Shown here one piece after another: positions 6,930 through 13,964 of a stretch of DNA of 19,672 bases. The stretch comes from JAEUPI01 sp035499355. GTDB lineage: Bacteria > Pseudomonadota > Gammaproteobacteria > Burkholderiales > Burkholderiaceae_C. The DNA lies in contig DATJYZ010000183.1 in the NCBI GenBank assembly GCA_035499355.1, forward strand, positions 1 through 19,672. Direction: 5' to 3'. The stretch's first letter is position 1, and every line of letters begins with the position of its first letter. The translations under genes were made by a program, and so were the position numbers. The notes below the pieces were generated by a model, which ran no database searches, was not told where the DNA came from, and saw only the letters and a program-made list of their open reading frames with translations.

Positions 6930-6954
6930 GGCCACGCCCTCGACGGGCGTGGCC
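6930..6954 (+). other. Intercistronic hairpin between binding-protein and permease genes
   Basis: GGCCACGCCC (6930-6939) and GGGCGTGGCC (6945-6954) form a perfect 10-bp stem with a 5-nt TCGAC loop, 24 nt after the binding-protein stop. No T run follows, so it is more likely an mRNA stabiliser or attenuator than a full terminator. Such elements raise binding-protein levels relative to permeases in malEFG-type operons. Confidence 0.65.
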
Positions 6955-7031
6955 GCTGTGGCCGCGTCTCAGTCGACATCGCGCCGCGCCGGTGTCTTCG
7001 GGTGCCTCGCGCCAACCACCTTTAGATCTCC

Positions 7032-7925
7032 ATGGCAAACCTCGGGGCTACCGGTCCTGCATCGCCGCGTCGCGGCATGAGCGACCTGGCGATCCGCAAC
7101 TGGTTCATCATCCCCACGATCGTCTTCCTGATCGTCTTCAACATCTTTCCGCTGCTGTATTCGCTCGGCTATTCGTTCACCGACTACCGCGCGTCGATGA
7201 ACGACCCGGTCAACTTCGTCGGCTTGCAGAACTACCGGGAGTTGCTCGCCGACGAGGCGATCTGGAGCAACTTCACGATCACCGCCAAGTACGTCGTCAT
7301 GTCGGTGACAGGCCAGGTCCTCGTCGGCTTCGGCGCGGCACTGCTGCTGAATCGCGAGATTCCGGCCAAAGGCGTGCTGACCACGCTGTTGATGCTGCCG
7401 ATGATGATGTGCATGGCCGTTGTCGGCCTGTTCTGGCAGCTGCTCTACAACCCGTCGTGGGGCATCATCAACTACGTCTTCGGCACCGAGGGCAAGGTCT
7501 GGCTGTCCGATCCCGACGTCGCGTTGATGGCCATCGCGATCACCGACATCTGGATGTGGGCACCGTTCGTGATGTTGCTGTCGCTGGCCGGGCTGTCGGC
7601 GATCCCACCCTCGCTCTACGAGGCTGCTGCGATCGACCGCGCCTCGCGCTGGTTCGTGTTCTGGCGCATCACGCTGCCGCTGGTGTCGCCGCTGCTGCTG
7701 ATCGCGGTGATCTTCCGCACTATGGAGGCGTTCAAGACCTTCGACATCGCCTATGTGATGGCCAGCATGGACGAGACCGAGCTGGTCGCGATCCGCCTCT
7801 ACAAGATGGCGTTCCAGGAGTGGCAGACGGGCCGCTCCTGTGCGCTGGCCTACCTGATGCTCCTGGCGGTGCTGGCGATCACGAACGTGTACGTGAAGTA
7901 CCTGAATCGTCTCAAGGAGCGTTGA
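7032..7925 (+). CDS. ABC transporter permease, MalF/UgpA type
   Basis: A 297-residue inner-membrane permease of the CUT1 sugar family. The first membrane segment is about residues 23-45 (FIIPTIVFLIVFNIFPLLYS), with further helices near 83-106, 115-140, 163-190 and towards the end. The cytoplasmic EAA loop that contacts the ATPase is at about 197-216 (YEAAAIDRASRW then ITLPLVSP). It forms the translocation path with the next permease. No clear ribosome site precedes 7032; ATG at 7077 (MSDLAIRNW) is an alternative start leaving about 8 residues before the first helix. The stop codon shares one base with the start of the next gene. Confidence 0.92.
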   Translation: MANLGATGPASPRRGMSDLAIRNWFIIPTIVFLIVFNIFPLLYSLGYSFTDYRASMNDPVNFVGLQNYRELLADEAIWSNFTITAKYVVMSVTGQVLVGFGAALLLNREIPAKGVLTTLLMLPMMMCMAVVGLFWQLLYNPSWGIINYVFGTEGKVWLSDPDVALMAIAITDIWMWAPFVMLLSLAGLSAIPPSLYEAAAIDRASRWFVFWRITLPLVSPLLLIAVIFRTMEAFKTFDIAYVMASMDETELVAIRLYKMAFQEWQTGRSCALAYLMLLAVLAITNVYVKYLNRLKER

Positions 7926-8884
7926 TGGCCATCGTGCAGTCGAGAGCGTCGCGGTGGTGGAACCGCACCGCGATCGCATTGGTGCTGGCGATGCTCGTCG
8001 CCAGCATGATCCCGCTCTACTGGATCGGCTCGACTGCGTTCAAGGCCCGATCGGTGGCGACGACGGTGCCGCCGACGGTCTTCTTCGTCCCGGAGATCAC
8101 GCCATTCGTCAAGCTCTTCACCGCGCGCGTCCAGCAGCGCGGCGAGCGCGACGAGGCGGCCTATGCCAAGGCACCCTGGTGGGAAAAGCTCGTGATGGAC
8201 GGGGGCGACCGCTTCATCAAGGACGACAAGGGCAACATCGAAAGTTCGGGCTACATCGCCCGCTTCATCAACAGCATCGTGATCGCCGTGAGCAGCACCT
8301 TCCTCGCGGTCGCGCTGGGCACGATCAGTGCCTACGGCTTCTCGCGCTTCAAGATGCCGGGCGAGGACGACTGGCTGTTCTTCATCCTGTCCACGCGCAT
8401 GCTGCCACCGGTGGTGGTGGCGATCCCGATGTTCCTGATGTACCGCGCCGTCGGCCTGGTGGACACGCACATCGGGTTGATCATCCTGTACACCGCGTTC
8501 AACCTGTCGTTCTCGGTGTGGCTGATGAAGGGTTTCGTCGACGAGATCCCCAGGGAGTACGAAGAGGCCGCGCTGGTCGACGGCTATACGCGCCTGGAAG
8601 CATTCTTCAAGATCGTGCTGCCGCAGGCGGCGACGGGCATGGCGGCGACGGCCGTGTTCTGCTTCATCACGGCGTGGAACGAGTACGCCTTCGCGCTGAT
8701 GATGACGAACAAGAACGCGCAGACCGTGCCGCCCTACATCCCGTCGCAGCTCGGCTCGGGGTTGACCGATTGGACGGTCATCGCTTCGGGCAGCCTGCTG
8801 TTCTTGATCCCGGTGTCGATCTTCACCTTCCTGCTGCGCAAGCACCTGCTGCGCGGCGTGACGTTCGGCGCGATCAGAAAGTAG
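7925..8884 (+). CDS. ABC transporter permease, MalG/UgpE type, with long periplasmic insert
   Basis: A 319-residue second permease of the sugar transporter. Helix 1 is about residues 14-37. A long hydrophilic stretch follows (about 60-108, including KAPWWEKLVMDGGDRF), larger than the short loop in MalG. The core helices follow, with the EAA loop at about 213-235 (EEAALVDGYTRLEAFFKIVL), and the protein ends RGVTFGAIRK. The ATG at 7925 overlaps the previous TGA (TGATG) and has AAGGAGCG just before it, so translation is coupled. The frame stays open far upstream of this start, but only the part from 7925 resembles a permease. Partner of the 7032-7925 product in the inner membrane. Confidence 0.92.
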   Translation: MAIVQSRASRWWNRTAIALVLAMLVASMIPLYWIGSTAFKARSVATTVPPTVFFVPEITPFVKLFTARVQQRGERDEAAYAKAPWWEKLVMDGGDRFIKDDKGNIESSGYIARFINSIVIAVSSTFLAVALGTISAYGFSRFKMPGEDDWLFFILSTRMLPPVVVAIPMFLMYRAVGLVDTHIGLIILYTAFNLSFSVWLMKGFVDEIPREYEEAALVDGYTRLEAFFKIVLPQAATGMAATAVFCFITAWNEYAFALMMTNKNAQTVPPYIPSQLGSGLTDWTVIASGSLLFLIPVSIFTFLLRKHLLRGVTFGAIRK

Positions 8885-8890
8885 CCGCCG

Positions 8891-9085
8891 ATGCTCGCCC
8901 GGTACGCCCGCCGACTCGAGTCCGCCAGCATGGCGCTGATGCTGCTGGGCATCGTTGCCTTGTGCCAGCCGTGGGTCGAGGTGCTGCACCGCTACAGCAT
9001 GCTGCTGATCATCCTCGGCCTGGTGGCGTTCAACGTCTTCTCGCGCATCAGGCCCACGCCTGCGGCCGGCCCGACGCAAGACTGA
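8891..9085 (+). CDS. Small two-helix membrane protein inside the ABC operon
   Basis: A 64-residue protein with two hydrophobic segments, about 13-26 (SMALMLLGIVALCQ) and 35-50 (YSMLLIILGLVAFNVF), separated by PWVEVLHR. A basic N-terminus (MLARYARRLES) and a charged C-terminal tail bracket them: a helical hairpin in the inner membrane with both ends probably cytosolic. It begins 6 bp after the second permease and ends 1 bp before the first ATPase, so it belongs to the transporter operon. I do not recognise a named family. A small hydrophobic protein is also reported in glycerol ABC operons with two ATPases (glpPQSTUV type), a possible parallel. It might be an accessory or regulatory subunit. 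The tight packing supports a real gene despite a weak ribosome site. Confidence 0.75.
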   Translation: MLARYARRLESASMALMLLGIVALCQPWVEVLHRYSMLLIILGLVAFNVFSRIRPTPAAGPTQD

Positions 9086-9086
9086 C

Positions 9087-10223
9087 ATGGCCGACATCCA
9101 GGTCATCGATGCCGACAAGTACTTCGGCGCCAACCATGTCATCCGCAAGCTCAACCTGCAGGTCCGGCACGGTGAGTTCGTCGTGCTGCTCGGGCCCTCG
9201 GGCTGCGGCAAGACCACCACGCTGCGCGCGCTGGCCGGTCTGGAGAGCATCGACTCCGGCGAGATCCGCATCGGCGGACGGCGCGTCGACCAGTTGCCGC
9301 CGCAGGAGCGCGACACCGCCTTCGTGTTCCAGCTCTATTCGCTGTACCCGCACCTCACGGCGTTCGACAACATCGCCTTTCCGCTGCGCGCCGCCGGCAT
9401 GCCCGAGGCCAGGGTGCGCGAGGCGGTCGTCGCGGTGGCGAAGGTGCTGCGCATCGATCACCTGCTGAAGAAGCGGCCGTCGGCGCTGGCCGGTGGCGAC
9501 ATGCAGCGCGTCACGATCGGCCGCGCGCTGGTGCGCCGACCCGCGGCGATGCTGATGGACGAGCCCATCGGTGCCCTCGACGCCAAACTGCGCGAGGAGA
9601 TGCGCGCCGAGCTGCGCCGCCTGCACGTCGAGAACGAGTCGACCACCGTGTATGTCACGCACGACCAGGTCGAAGCGATGTCGATGGCCGACAAGATCGG
9701 CGTCATGAACGACGGCGTGCTGCAGCAGTACGACAGCCCCACCAAGGTGTACGACGAGCCGTCCAACCTGTTCGTCGCGCAGTTCGTCGGCAGCCCGATC
9801 ATGAACGTGGTCGATTGCGAGATCGCGGCGACCGCCGGCGGCGTCGGGCTGCGCCTGCCCGGCATGGGCGAGGCGGTGGCCCTCGGCCCGCGCGCCGCCG
9901 CCAAGCTGAATGGCGGCGCGGCGGCCGCCGGTGACCTGGTGCTGGGCATCCGGCCCGAGGCGATCGCGGTGTCGCGCACACCGGTGGCCGGCGCCATCGC
10001 CGCGCACGTGCACCTGGTCGAGCCGATGGGCGCGTACGACATCGTCGACATCAGCACCGCCAATGGCAACGCTGGCGGCGATGGCAACGGCACCACGTTG
10101 CGGGCGCGCACCGCAAGCCAGTTCGTGCGCGCACAGGGCGACCCGGTGTGGCTGGCGCTGGACGATGCGCGCACGCATTTCTTCGACAAGCGCAGCGGCC
10201 GGCTGCTGCGCGCGGCGGCATAG
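9087..10223 (+). CDS. ABC transporter ATP-binding protein 1 (MalK/UgpC type, altered signature motif)
   Basis: A 378-residue ATPase. Walker A is GPSGCGKTT at 36-44, the Q-loop glutamine is Q82 (FVFQLYSLYP), Walker B ends D158-E159 (LMDEP), and the switch histidine is H192 (VTHDQ). The signature is LAGGD (134-138) where most sugar ATPases have LSGGQ, so the serine that contacts ATP is alanine. The C-terminal regulatory OB-fold domain is present; it carries a Gly/Asn-rich patch at about 326-335 with a repeated ATGGCAAC octamer in the DNA. The gene starts 2 bases after the small membrane protein's stop and ends 5 bp before a second, different ATPase. The two probably form a heterodimer powering the two permeases on the cytosolic face. 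A homodimer is less likely given the pair. Confidence 0.92.
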   Translation: MADIQVIDADKYFGANHVIRKLNLQVRHGEFVVLLGPSGCGKTTTLRALAGLESIDSGEIRIGGRRVDQLPPQERDTAFVFQLYSLYPHLTAFDNIAFPLRAAGMPEARVREAVVAVAKVLRIDHLLKKRPSALAGGDMQRVTIGRALVRRPAAMLMDEPIGALDAKLREEMRAELRRLHVENESTTVYVTHDQVEAMSMADKIGVMNDGVLQQYDSPTKVYDEPSNLFVAQFVGSPIMNVVDCEIAATAGGVGLRLPGMGEAVALGPRAAAKLNGGAAAAGDLVLGIRPEAIAVSRTPVAGAIAAHVHLVEPMGAYDIVDISTANGNAGGDGNGTTLRARTASQFVRAQGDPVWLALDDARTHFFDKRSGRLLRAAA

Positions 10224-10228
10224 ACCAG

Positions 10229-11320
10229 ATGGCGCGCGTGTCCCTCTCCGGCATCAGCAAACGCTACGGCGCGGTGCGCGCCGTCAACGCGCTCACGCTG
10301 GACATCCGCGACCGCGAGTTCTTCGTGCTGCTGGGCCCCACCGGTGCCGGCAAGAGCACGACGCTGCGCTGCATCGCCGGCCTGGAGCAGCCCGAGGAAG
10401 GCGACATCGCCATCGCGGGCGAACGTGTCAACGAATGGAGCGCCGCGCAGCGCGACGTGGCGCTGGTGTTCCAGCAGTATTCGCTGTACCCGAACTACAC
10501 GGTGCGCGAGAACCTGGCGTTCCCGCTGAAGTCCAAGCTGCGCAATCTCGGGCCGCGGCAGATCGAGGAGCGGGTCGCCAAGGCCGCGGCCACGGTGCGC
10601 ATCACGCATCTGCTCGACCGGCGCACCGATCGCCTGTCGGGCGGCGAGATGCAGCGTGTCTCGATCGGGCGCGCCATCGTGCGCGAACCGCGCGTCTTCC
10701 TGATGGACGAGCCGCTGTCGAACCTCGATGCCAAGCTGCGCGAGTTGCTGCGTGCCGAACTCAAGGGGCTGCAGCAGCGCCTGGAGACGACGCTGATCTT
10801 CGTCACCCACGACCAGGTCGAGGCGATGACGATGGGCGATCGCATCGGGGTGGTCAACAAGGGTGAGTTGATCCAGGTCGGCACGCCGGACGAGATCTAC
10901 AACACGCCCACCAACACCTTCGTCGCCTCCTTCGTCGGCGCGCCGGCGATCAACCTGTTCGACGTGGCGCTCGATCTGCCGGCCGGCAAGGCCCACGACG
11001 GCGCGCTCGGCTTCGCGCTCGAGCCGGCCGCGCGCGCGCGGCTCGAGGCGCTGCCGCTTCCGAACGACCGCCGCGTGCGGGTCGGGGTGCGGCCCGAGGA
11101 CGTGAAGCTGGTCGCCGAAGGCGGCATCGTCGGCACGATCTACGGCGCCGAGCACCACGGGGTCGAGATCATCGCGATCATCCAGGTGGGCAACCACATG
11201 CTGCGCGCGACGATTCCCGCCGACTCGAACGTCACCGTCAATCAGCAGGTGCAATTCTCTTTCGCGCAGGACAAACTGCACTTCTTCAACCCGCTGACCG
11301 GCGACCGCCTGAGAGCCTGA
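10229..11320 (+). CDS. ABC transporter ATP-binding protein 2 (MalK/UgpC type, canonical)
   Basis: A 363-residue ATPase with Walker A GPTGAGKST (36-44), Q-loop Q82 (LVFQQYSLYP), signature LSGGE (136-140), Walker B D160-E161 (LMDEP), the SNLDAKLR D-loop and switch H194 (VTHDQ). A C-terminal OB-fold regulatory region follows, including VGVRPEDVKLV. ATG at 10229 is chosen, 5 bp after the preceding stop: it starts MARVSLSGISKRYG, right where ATPase homology begins. An upstream extension to 10148 would overlap the previous gene without homology. It is the catalytic partner of ATPase 1: its intact signature completes the site at the other subunit's Walker A, while the altered LAGGD faces its own Walker A. 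Confidence 0.92.
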   Translation: MARVSLSGISKRYGAVRAVNALTLDIRDREFFVLLGPTGAGKSTTLRCIAGLEQPEEGDIAIAGERVNEWSAAQRDVALVFQQYSLYPNYTVRENLAFPLKSKLRNLGPRQIEERVAKAAATVRITHLLDRRTDRLSGGEMQRVSIGRAIVREPRVFLMDEPLSNLDAKLRELLRAELKGLQQRLETTLIFVTHDQVEAMTMGDRIGVVNKGELIQVGTPDEIYNTPTNTFVASFVGAPAINLFDVALDLPAGKAHDGALGFALEPAARARLEALPLPNDRRVRVGVRPEDVKLVAEGGIVGTIYGAEHHGVEIIAIIQVGNHMLRATIPADSNVTVNQQVQFSFAQDKLHFFNPLTGDRLRA

Positions 11321-11358
11321 GAGGGCCGCGGGCGGCGCCAACCCACTGGAGGCACACC

Positions 11359-12249
11359 ATGTCGCAAATGATCGCCACCCACAACTGGATGCGGCCCGAA
11401 TCGATCAAGCGCACGATCGAGCGCATGAAGCAGACCGGCGTCGACGCGCTCGAGATCTCGGGCGAGCCGGACCAATTCGACGCCAAGGAAGTGCGCGCGC
11501 TGCTGAAGGAGAACGGTCGCCGTTGCTGGGGCTCGGTCACGCTCACGCTGGGTGAGCGCAACCTCGCCTCAAAGAACGCGGCGCAGCGCGAAAAGACGGT
11601 GGCCTACATGAAGCGGGTGGTCACCCTGGCCAAGGAGCTCGATGGCCAGATCGTCACGGTGGTGCCGGCCACGGTGGGCAAGGTGGTTGCCGACGGCACC
11701 CCGGCCGAGGAATGGAAGTGGCTCGTCGAAGGCCTGAAGGAGGTCTACGCGCACGCCGAGAAGGCCGGCATCCGACTGGCGATCGAGCCCCTGAATCGGT
11801 TCGAGACCTACCTCATCAACCGTGGTGACCAGGCACTCGCGCTGGCCGATGCGGTCGGCCCGAACTGCGGCGTCTGCCTCGACCTGTTCCACATGAACAT
11901 CGAGGAGAGCGACATCCACGCGGCCTTCCGCAACGCCAAGGGCCGGATCTACGACATCCACATCGCCGACAACAACCGCTTCGCGCCCGGCATGGGGACG
12001 CTGGACTTCCCGGCGATCGTCAAAACGATCAAGTCGACTGGCTACACGGGGGCGCTGACGCTGGAGTTCGTGGCGACGATCGACCGCACGCCCGCAAGCC
12101 CGTACGGAGAGCAGGTGGAAACCAATCCGGTCGACGTGTCGCCCGAGCAGCTGAAGTTCATCATCGACCACGGTTCCAACCTGCTGTCGGACAAGTTCTA
12201 CACCGGGCTGTTCACGCAGTCGGTGAAGGTCTTGCGGCCATTGATGTAG
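11359..12249 (+). CDS. D-tagatose/D-psicose 3-epimerase-like sugar isomerase
   Basis: A 296-residue TIM-barrel enzyme of the ketose 3-epimerase type. The presumed metal ligands E143 (AIEPLNRFE), D175 (VCLDLFHMNIEES), H201 (DIHIADNNR) and E236 (LTLEF) have nearly the same spacing as E152, D185, H211 and E246 of the characterised Pseudomonas cichorii D-tagatose 3-epimerase. The NRFE, FHMNIEE and NR motifs are also shared, and the length fits. So a metal-dependent proton shuttle at a carbon next to a carbonyl is expected. A good GGAGG ribosome site precedes the ATG. It sits 38 bp after the transporter genes and opens the catabolic half of the operon. The true substrate may be a free keto-sugar or a 3-keto intermediate; the spacing does not decide. 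Confidence 0.88.
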   Translation: MSQMIATHNWMRPESIKRTIERMKQTGVDALEISGEPDQFDAKEVRALLKENGRRCWGSVTLTLGERNLASKNAAQREKTVAYMKRVVTLAKELDGQIVTVVPATVGKVVADGTPAEEWKWLVEGLKEVYAHAEKAGIRLAIEPLNRFETYLINRGDQALALADAVGPNCGVCLDLFHMNIEESDIHAAFRNAKGRIYDIHIADNNRFAPGMGTLDFPAIVKTIKSTGYTGALTLEFVATIDRTPASPYGEQVETNPVDVSPEQLKFIIDHGSNLLSDKFYTGLFTQSVKVLRPLM

Positions 12250-12282
12250 GCGTCGTCGGCTTCCCGAGAATAGGGGCAGAGC

Positions 12283-12777
12283 ATGCTGTTCGGCAAACTC
12301 TTCCACACCGCCATCAAGACCGCCGATCTCGAGGCAACCGTGCGCTTCTACACCGAGGTGCTGGGCATGGTCGTGGCCGATCGGCCGCCGATCGGATTCC
12401 CCGGCGCCTGGCTGAAGCCCGCGCAGGCAGACACCGAGGCGAGCTTCCACATCTATGCCGGCGATGCAGCCAAGGAAGCCGATGGCTCGGTGCAGACCGG
12501 CAGTGGGGCCGTCGACCACGTGTCGGTGGTGTGCCAGGGCTACAGCGACTTCAAGGCGCAGTTCGAGAAGCACGGCCTGCCCTACCGCGAAAACGTCGTG
12601 CCCGCGACGCCGCTGTGGCAGTTGTTCGTGTTCGACCCGAACGGCATTCAACTCGAGCTGACATTCCATGCGGCGGCCGAGCGCGAGCCGCCTCCGGTGA
12701 TCGCCGCGCAGCACCGCTATTCGGCGCGCGAACGCTGGTTCCAGCAGGAGGCGTATCGACAGTTTTCCGCGCGTTGA
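12283..12777 (+). CDS. VOC-superfamily (glyoxalase-like) metalloprotein
   Basis: A 164-residue protein with two vicinal-oxygen-chelate modules. The first begins FHTAIKTADLEATVRFYTEVLGM (shortened here: H8 at its start), the second holds GAVDHVSVV and ends FDPNGIQLEL. Probable metal ligands are H8, H56 (SFHIY), H79 and E125. The family includes glyoxalase I, extradiol dioxygenases, epimerases and resistance proteins, so chemistry is uncertain. A C-terminal tail (about 130-164, ending RYSARERWFQQEAYRQFSAR) extends beyond the fold. It lies 33 bp after the epimerase gene and 13 bp before the dehydratase gene, pointing to a step on a pathway intermediate such as isomerisation or aldehyde handling. 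Cytosolic. Confidence 0.85.
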   Translation: MLFGKLFHTAIKTADLEATVRFYTEVLGMVVADRPPIGFPGAWLKPAQADTEASFHIYAGDAAKEADGSVQTGSGAVDHVSVVCQGYSDFKAQFEKHGLPYRENVVPATPLWQLFVFDPNGIQLELTFHAAAEREPPPVIAAQHRYSARERWFQQEAYRQFSAR

Positions 12778-12790
12778 ACGAGAACCATCG

Positions 12791-13960
12791 ATGAAGATCA
12801 CCCGCGTCGAAGCGACATGGCTGCAGGTCCCGATCCCCGAGGACCGGCAGCACGTGAGCGACTTCGGCCGCGCCACGACCTGCGACATGGCGCTGGTGCG
12901 GGTCGAGACCGATGCGGGCATCACCGGCGTCGGCGAGGCCAAGGTCTCGGCCGGCGGCCAGGGCGACTACCACGGGGTGGTGTCCGTGATCAACAACGAG
13001 TTCGGGCCCGGCCTGATCGGCCAGGACCCGCGCAACATCACGCGCATCTGGGAGAACCTGTACAGCGGTACGCGCGGCCACTACGCGATCGCGCGCGGCC
13101 ACGTGTTCCCGGCGATGAGCCGGCGCGGCGTGTCGATATCGGCGATCTCCGGCATCGACATCGCACTGTGGGACATCCTCGGCAAGTCGCTCGGCGTGCC
13201 GGTCTGGCAACTGCTCGGCGGGCGCAAGGCCGAGCGCATGCCGGCCTACGCCTCGGGCGGCTGGGCCGATGCGCGCGGCATCGGCGCGCAACTGATGGGC
13301 TATGTGGAGAAGGGCGATTTCAGGGCCGTGAAGATGCGCATCGGCGTGTTCGATGGCTCGCCCGCGGCGTCGGCCGAGCGCGTCATTGCCGCGCGCGAGG
13401 CGCTCGGGCCCGGCATCGATCTGATGGTCGACGCGCACGGCACCTACACGGTATCGGAGGCCAGGCTGTTCTGCCATCTGGTGCGCGACTGCCATCTCGC
13501 GTGGTTTGAGGAACCCGTGACAGCCGACGACAAGCGCGGGTTGGCCGAGGTGCGCGCCAGCACCCACATCCCGATTGCCAGCGGCGAGAGCGAGTGCACG
13601 CGCTTCGACTTTCGCGACCTGATCGAATTGCGAGCTGCAGACATCCTGCAACCCGACCTCGGCATTTGCGGCGGCATCACCGAGACGATGCGCATTGCCG
13701 CGCTCGCCAGCGCGGCCAACCTGCGCCTGGCGCCGCACCTGTGGGCCGGCGCGCCGGCGTTCGCCGCCGGCCTGCATCTGGCGGCCGCGACGCCGGCGAC
13801 CCACATCCTGGAGTATTCGCTGGGGGCCAATCCGATGATCCACGAGCTGATCGAAGAGAGCTTCAAGGTCGAAGGCGGCATGCTGGCGATCCCGGACCGA
13901 CCGGGTCTGGGCATCACGATTCGGGAAGACTTCGTCAAGCGCTACCGCAAGGCCGGATGA
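12791..13960 (+). CDS. Mandelate racemase/muconate lactonizing enzyme family, probable acid-sugar dehydratase
   Basis: A 389-residue enolase-superfamily enzyme. The N-terminal capping domain covers about residues 1-125; SGIDIALWDILGKSLG then VPVWQLLGG (about 120-144) is the usual junction. Barrel metal ligands are D214 (VDAHG), E240 (WFEEP) and E266 (SGES). Acid/base candidates are K181-x-R183 (VKMRIG), and H316 (LAPHLW) paired with D289 (QPDLG), the His-Asp dyad of the mandelate racemase subgroup. Most sugar members with this layout remove water from an aldonic or aldaric acid, giving a 2-keto-3-deoxy acid. I cannot name the sugar. The start is 13 bp after the VOC gene, and the stop is 4 bp before the regulator gene, so it is fully embedded in the operon. 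Confidence 0.9.
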   Translation: MKITRVEATWLQVPIPEDRQHVSDFGRATTCDMALVRVETDAGITGVGEAKVSAGGQGDYHGVVSVINNEFGPGLIGQDPRNITRIWENLYSGTRGHYAIARGHVFPAMSRRGVSISAISGIDIALWDILGKSLGVPVWQLLGGRKAERMPAYASGGWADARGIGAQLMGYVEKGDFRAVKMRIGVFDGSPAASAERVIAAREALGPGIDLMVDAHGTYTVSEARLFCHLVRDCHLAWFEEPVTADDKRGLAEVRASTHIPIASGESECTRFDFRDLIELRAADILQPDLGICGGITETMRIAALASAANLRLAPHLWAGAPAFAAGLHLAAATPATHILEYSLGANPMIHELIEESFKVEGGMLAIPDRPGLGITIREDFVKRYRKAG

Positions 13961-13964
13961 AGCG

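Noticed and set aside
5858..7924. Very long open frame running into the second permease (1008 codons in total)
   Set aside because: The part before 7925 lies out of frame over the binding protein and first permease and reads as Arg/Gly-rich nonsense; it is open only because of high GC. The real gene starts at 7925.
7850..9316. 488-codon minus-strand open frame opposite the second permease
   Set aside because: Low-complexity charged translation antisense to a membrane protein; an antisense shadow.
9458..11341. 627-codon minus-strand open frame opposite the two ATPases
   Set aside because: Arg/His/Asp-rich mirror translation of two clear ATPase genes, with no domain of its own.
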